Assembly (NCBI RefSeq): GCF_016545825.1
Contig: NC_052615.1
Span: 35,117,516 to 35,181,515 of the forward strand
From: Eucalyptus grandis
Taxonomy: Eukaryota; Streptophyta; Magnoliopsida; Myrtales; Myrtaceae
Reading direction: 5' to 3'
Length of the DNA: 64,000 nt
The first letter of the stretch is position 1, and every line of letters begins with the position of its first letter. Under the pieces are notes generated by a model, which saw nothing but the letters and a program-made list of their open reading frames with translations, made no database searches and was not told where the DNA came from. The translations under genes and the position numbers were made by a program. Positions 61,186 to 64,000 of the stretch are shown in pieces.

Positions 61186-64000
61186 ATGAGTAGTCTCAGG
61201 CTTGGCGTGGAGGTAGTGAGTGCGCATGATCTTGTTCCCAAAGATGGGCAAGATTCTTCCGGTGTTTATGTGGAGCTCCAATTTGAGGGTCAAAAATTTC
61301 GCACCTCTTTGAAAGAGAGAGATCTTAGTCCAGTCTGGAATGAAAACTTCTACTTCAACGTCACCAACCCTAGCAACCTCCGCGACCTTACCCTTGATGC
61401 CTATGTCTACAGCCACAATAAAGCCACCGACAAGAAGTCCTTCCTTGGAAAAGTTTCCCTTACTGGGTCATCATTCGTGCCACTCTCGGATGCTGTCGTC
61501 CTCCATTACCCCCTCGAAAAACAAAGAATTTGGTCACGGGTGAAGGGAGAGCTTGGCTTGAAAGTTTTCGTAACAGATGATTCTTACATGAGCTCCTCAA
61601 ATCCACGGCATACAACGCAGTCTACCATGAATGTCGACCCACTTTCAGCTGAATCAATTCCAAATACCTCCTCCAATGAAAGAGGCGAGTCAAGGCGTAC
61701 TTTCCGTCACCTTCCAAACTCAGACCGCCGAAAACAAAATGACAATACATTTGCAGCAGGTCCCCCGCCAAAACCAAACGTGGGGTCTTATGAGATGAGA
61801 TCCGGACCACGGCCTCCAAATATAGTCAACACTTATGCTGGCTCAATGCCTATGCAACCAGGGGAGTATTCTGTGAAAGAAACAAGCCCCTATCTTGGCG
61901 GTGGCCGAATTGTTGGAGGGCGAGTAATACCTTCTGACAGGCCGAACAGTACCTATGACCTTGTTGAAAAGATGCAATACCTGTTTGTTCGAGTCGTAAA
62001 AGCCCGTGATCTTCCTGCTAAGGATGTAACAGGAAGCCTTGATCCGTATGTGGAAGTTAGAGTGGGGAACTATAAAGGAACTACAAAGTATTTTGAAAGG
62101 AAGCAAAACCCAGAGTGGAATGAGGTGTTTGCGTTTGCAAAGGACCAGTTACAGACATCTGTGCTCGAGGTTGTGGTCATGGACAAAGATCTTGTAATGG
62201 ATGACTTTGTGGGTTTAGTTCGCTTGGATACTTACGAGATTCCCACTAGAGTTCCACCTGACAGCCCGTTAGCTCCTGAATGGTATAGGCTTGAAGATGA
62301 GAATGGGGAGAAGATAAGAAAAGGGGAACTGATGCTCGCTGTTTGGTATGGCACACAGGCAGATGAAGCTTTTCCTGAAGCTTGGCACTCAGATGCTTCT
62401 GCTGCAACTGATCCAACTCCAGGTATCTATGGCCATACTCGTGGCAAGGTCTACCACTCGCCTAAATTGTGGTATGTACGTGTTTTCATAATTGAGGCAC
62501 AAGACCTGCTAGTGTCGGACAAGGGCCGCTTCCCTGATGCATATGTTAGGGTGCAGATAGGTAATCAGGTGTTCAAGACAAAACCAGTTCAGGCTCGGAC
62601 TATGAATCCCGTGTGGAGAGAGGAAATGCTGTTTGTTGCTGCCGAGCCCTTTGAAGAGCCTTTGGTTCTTACAATTGAAGACCGTTTAGCTTCCACTAAG
62701 GAGGAAACTATTGGGAAAGTTATTGTACCACTGACCCAAGTTCACAGGCGTGCCGATGACAAACCTGTGCGCAGCCGCTGGTTCAACCTTGAAAAGTCAA
62801 CATCGGCTGCCATGGATGCCGATGCAGGAAAGAAGGACAAGTTCTACACCAGATTGCATGTGCAAGTCTGCCTTGAAGGAGGGTATCATGTGCTCGATGA
62901 GTCCGCGTACTACAGCACTGACCTCAGACCGACCGCAAAGCCACTGTGGAAGAATTCCATAGGGGTCTTGGAACTTGGGATTCTCAATGCTGACGGGCTT
63001 CACCCAGTGAAGACGAGAGATGGTAAGGGTGCATCAGACACTTATTGTGTAGCAAAGTATGGCCAAAAGTGGGTGCGAACTAGGACCATAATCAACAGCC
63101 TGAGTCCCAAATACAATGAGCAGTACACATGGGAAGTTTATGATCCAGCAACTGTTCTAGTTGTGGGAGTTTTCGACAATAGTCAGATAAATGGCAGTAA
63201 CAAAGATACTAAGATCGGGAAGGTTCGGATTCGGCTATCTACTCTCGAGACTGGTCGTGTGTATACACACTCCTATCCACTTCTAGCACTTCACCCGTCT
63301 GGGGTAAAAAAGATGGGTGAGTTACATTTGGCGATAAGATTTTCATGCACGTCACTAGTGAATATGATGTATATCTACTCTCGGCCACTTCTACCGAAGA
63401 TGCACTACATTAGGCCGTTGACCCCAATGCAACAGGACATGTTGCGTCACCAAGCGGTCACCTTGGTGGCGGCTCGTCTCAGTCGGGCCGAGCCTCCCCT
63501 AAGGAGGGAAGTAGTTGAATACATGTCTGATGCACACTCCCATTTATGGAGCATGAGGCGGAGCAAGGCGAACTTTTTTAGGCTGATGTCAGTTTTCTCA
63601 GGATTACTTGCTTTTGGGAAATGGTTTGGGGAGGTGTGCAAATGGAAAAACCCTGTGACGACCGTCCTTGTGCATGTTCTCTTTGGGATGCTCGTGCTGT
63701 TTCCAGAGTTGATCTTGCCAACTGCTTTCTTGTACATGTTCATAATAGGTCTTTGGAATTACCGGTATCGGCCAAGACATCCCCCTCATATGAACACAAG
63801 AATATCTTATGCGGATGGTGTTCCTCCAGATGAGCTCGACGAAGAATTTGACACGTTTCCAACCAGTCGAAGCCCGGATGTAGTTCGATTCCGCTATGAT
63901 CGTTTGAGGAGTGTCGCAGGAAAGGTTCAGTCTGTGGTAGGTGATATCGCAAGCCAAGGCGAGCGATTCCAAGCACTAATAAGCTGGCGAGACCCTCGCG
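61186..64000 (+). CDS. MCTP: Multiple C2 domain and transmembrane protein (MCTP / FTIP / QUIRKY family), 3' end outside window
   Basis: A single uninterrupted frame of 938 codons starts at ATG 61186 (MSSLRLGVEV) and is still open at the window edge. Intronless coding regions are usual for plant MCTPs, which are about 1000 aa, so only a small C-terminal part is missing. Four C2 domains are visible: at the N-terminus (SAHDLVPKDGQDSSGVYVEL), near residue 265 (RVVKARDLPAKDVTGSLDPY), near 427 (FIIEAQDLLVSDKGRFPDAY) and near 592 (GILNADGLHPVKTRDGKGAS). A Pro- and Ser-rich linker separates the first two. The C-terminal phosphoribosyltransferase-like region has a hydrophobic hairpin at about residues 824-860. 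Plant MCTPs tether the ER to the plasma membrane, notably in plasmodesmata, and some move the florigen FT. Confidence 0.95.
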   Translation, partial: MSSLRLGVEVVSAHDLVPKDGQDSSGVYVELQFEGQKFRTSLKERDLSPVWNENFYFNVTNPSNLRDLTLDAYVYSHNKATDKKSFLGKVSLTGSSFVPLSDAVVLHYPLEKQRIWSRVKGELGLKVFVTDDSYMSSSNPRHTTQSTMNVDPLSAESIPNTSSNERGESRRTFRHLPNSDRRKQNDNTFAAGPPPKPNVGSYEMRSGPRPPNIVNTYAGSMPMQPGEYSVKETSPYLGGGRIVGGRVIPSDRPNSTYDLVEKMQYLFVRVVKARDLPAKDVTGSLDPYVEVRVGNYKGTTKYFERKQNPEWNEVFAFAKDQLQTSVLEVVVMDKDLVMDDFVGLVRLDTYEIPTRVPPDSPLAPEWYRLEDENGEKIRKGELMLAVWYGTQADEAFPEAWHSDASAATDPTPGIYGHTRGKVYHSPKLWYVRVFIIEAQDLLVSDKGRFPDAYVRVQIGNQVFKTKPVQARTMNPVWREEMLFVAAEPFEEPLVLTIEDRLASTKEETIGKVIVPLTQVHRRADDKPVRSRWFNLEKSTSAAMDADAGKKDKFYTRLHVQVCLEGGYHVLDESAYYSTDLRPTAKPLWKNSIGVLELGILNADGLHPVKTRDGKGASDTYCVAKYGQKWVRTRTIINSLSPKYNEQYTWEVYDPATVLVVGVFDNSQINGSNKDTKIGKVRIRLSTLETGRVYTHSYPLLALHPSGVKKMGELHLAIRFSCTSLVNMMYIYSRPLLPKMHYIRPLTPMQQDMLRHQAVTLVAARLSRAEPPLRREVVEYMSDAHSHLWSMRRSKANFFRLMSVFSGLLAFGKWFGEVCKWKNPVTTVLVHVLFGMLVLFPELILPTAFLYMFIIGLWNYRYRPRHPPHMNTRISYADGVPPDELDEEFDTFPTSRSPDVVRFRYDRLRSVAGKVQSVVGDIASQGERFQALISWRDPR

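Overview
This window reads as nuclear DNA of a flowering plant, very probably a woody eudicot. Genes have short exons with GT-AG introns inside AT-rich spacers. The products are plant-specific (chloroplast acetyl-CoA carboxylase alpha subunit with a long C-terminal extension, R2R3-MYB, remorin, MCTP). A decayed Ty1/copia element and many small non-autonomous DNA transposons fill the gaps. I could not fix the genus from sequence alone.

Layout. 1-5.2 kb: 3' part of a broken Ty1/copia element with its 3' LTR. 5.98-9.99 kb (+): threonine aspartase (Taspase-1 type), 11 exons, 399 aa. 10.9-12.2 kb (-): two-LIM protein of the PLIM2 type, 208 aa. 16.4-20.4 kb (+): plastid accA/CAC3, whose last exon carries an apparent 1-nt frameshift. 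20.4-30.3 kb: gene-poor spacer with Mutator-like, hAT-like and other inverted-repeat elements and a relic of the accA 3' end. 31.1-35.7 kb (+): DHH1/DDX6-type DEAD-box helicase, 514 aa. 39.0-40.8 kb (+): R2R3-MYB close to MYB17. 41.6-44.7 kb (-): short remorin. 46.0-48.3 kb (+): GT90 glycosyltransferase. 48.7-50.0 kb (-): actin-depolymerizing factor. 50.6-59.3 kb: a second hAT copy, then a non-coding tandem segmental array. 61.2 kb to the end (+): MCTP multi-C2 protein, cut by the window edge.

The genes are ordinary single plant genes and do not form an operon or pathway cluster. Two neighbourhood themes are cytoskeleton (PLIM2 and ADF both act on actin) and plasma membrane or plasmodesmata (remorin, MCTP), but this is probably coincidence. 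All exon joins below were worked out by hand; each multi-exon reading frame closes exactly, which is strong internal support. I found no convincing new biological system. The items most worth checking are the accA frameshift, the 53.8-59.3 kb array, and the transposon families with visible target-site duplications.
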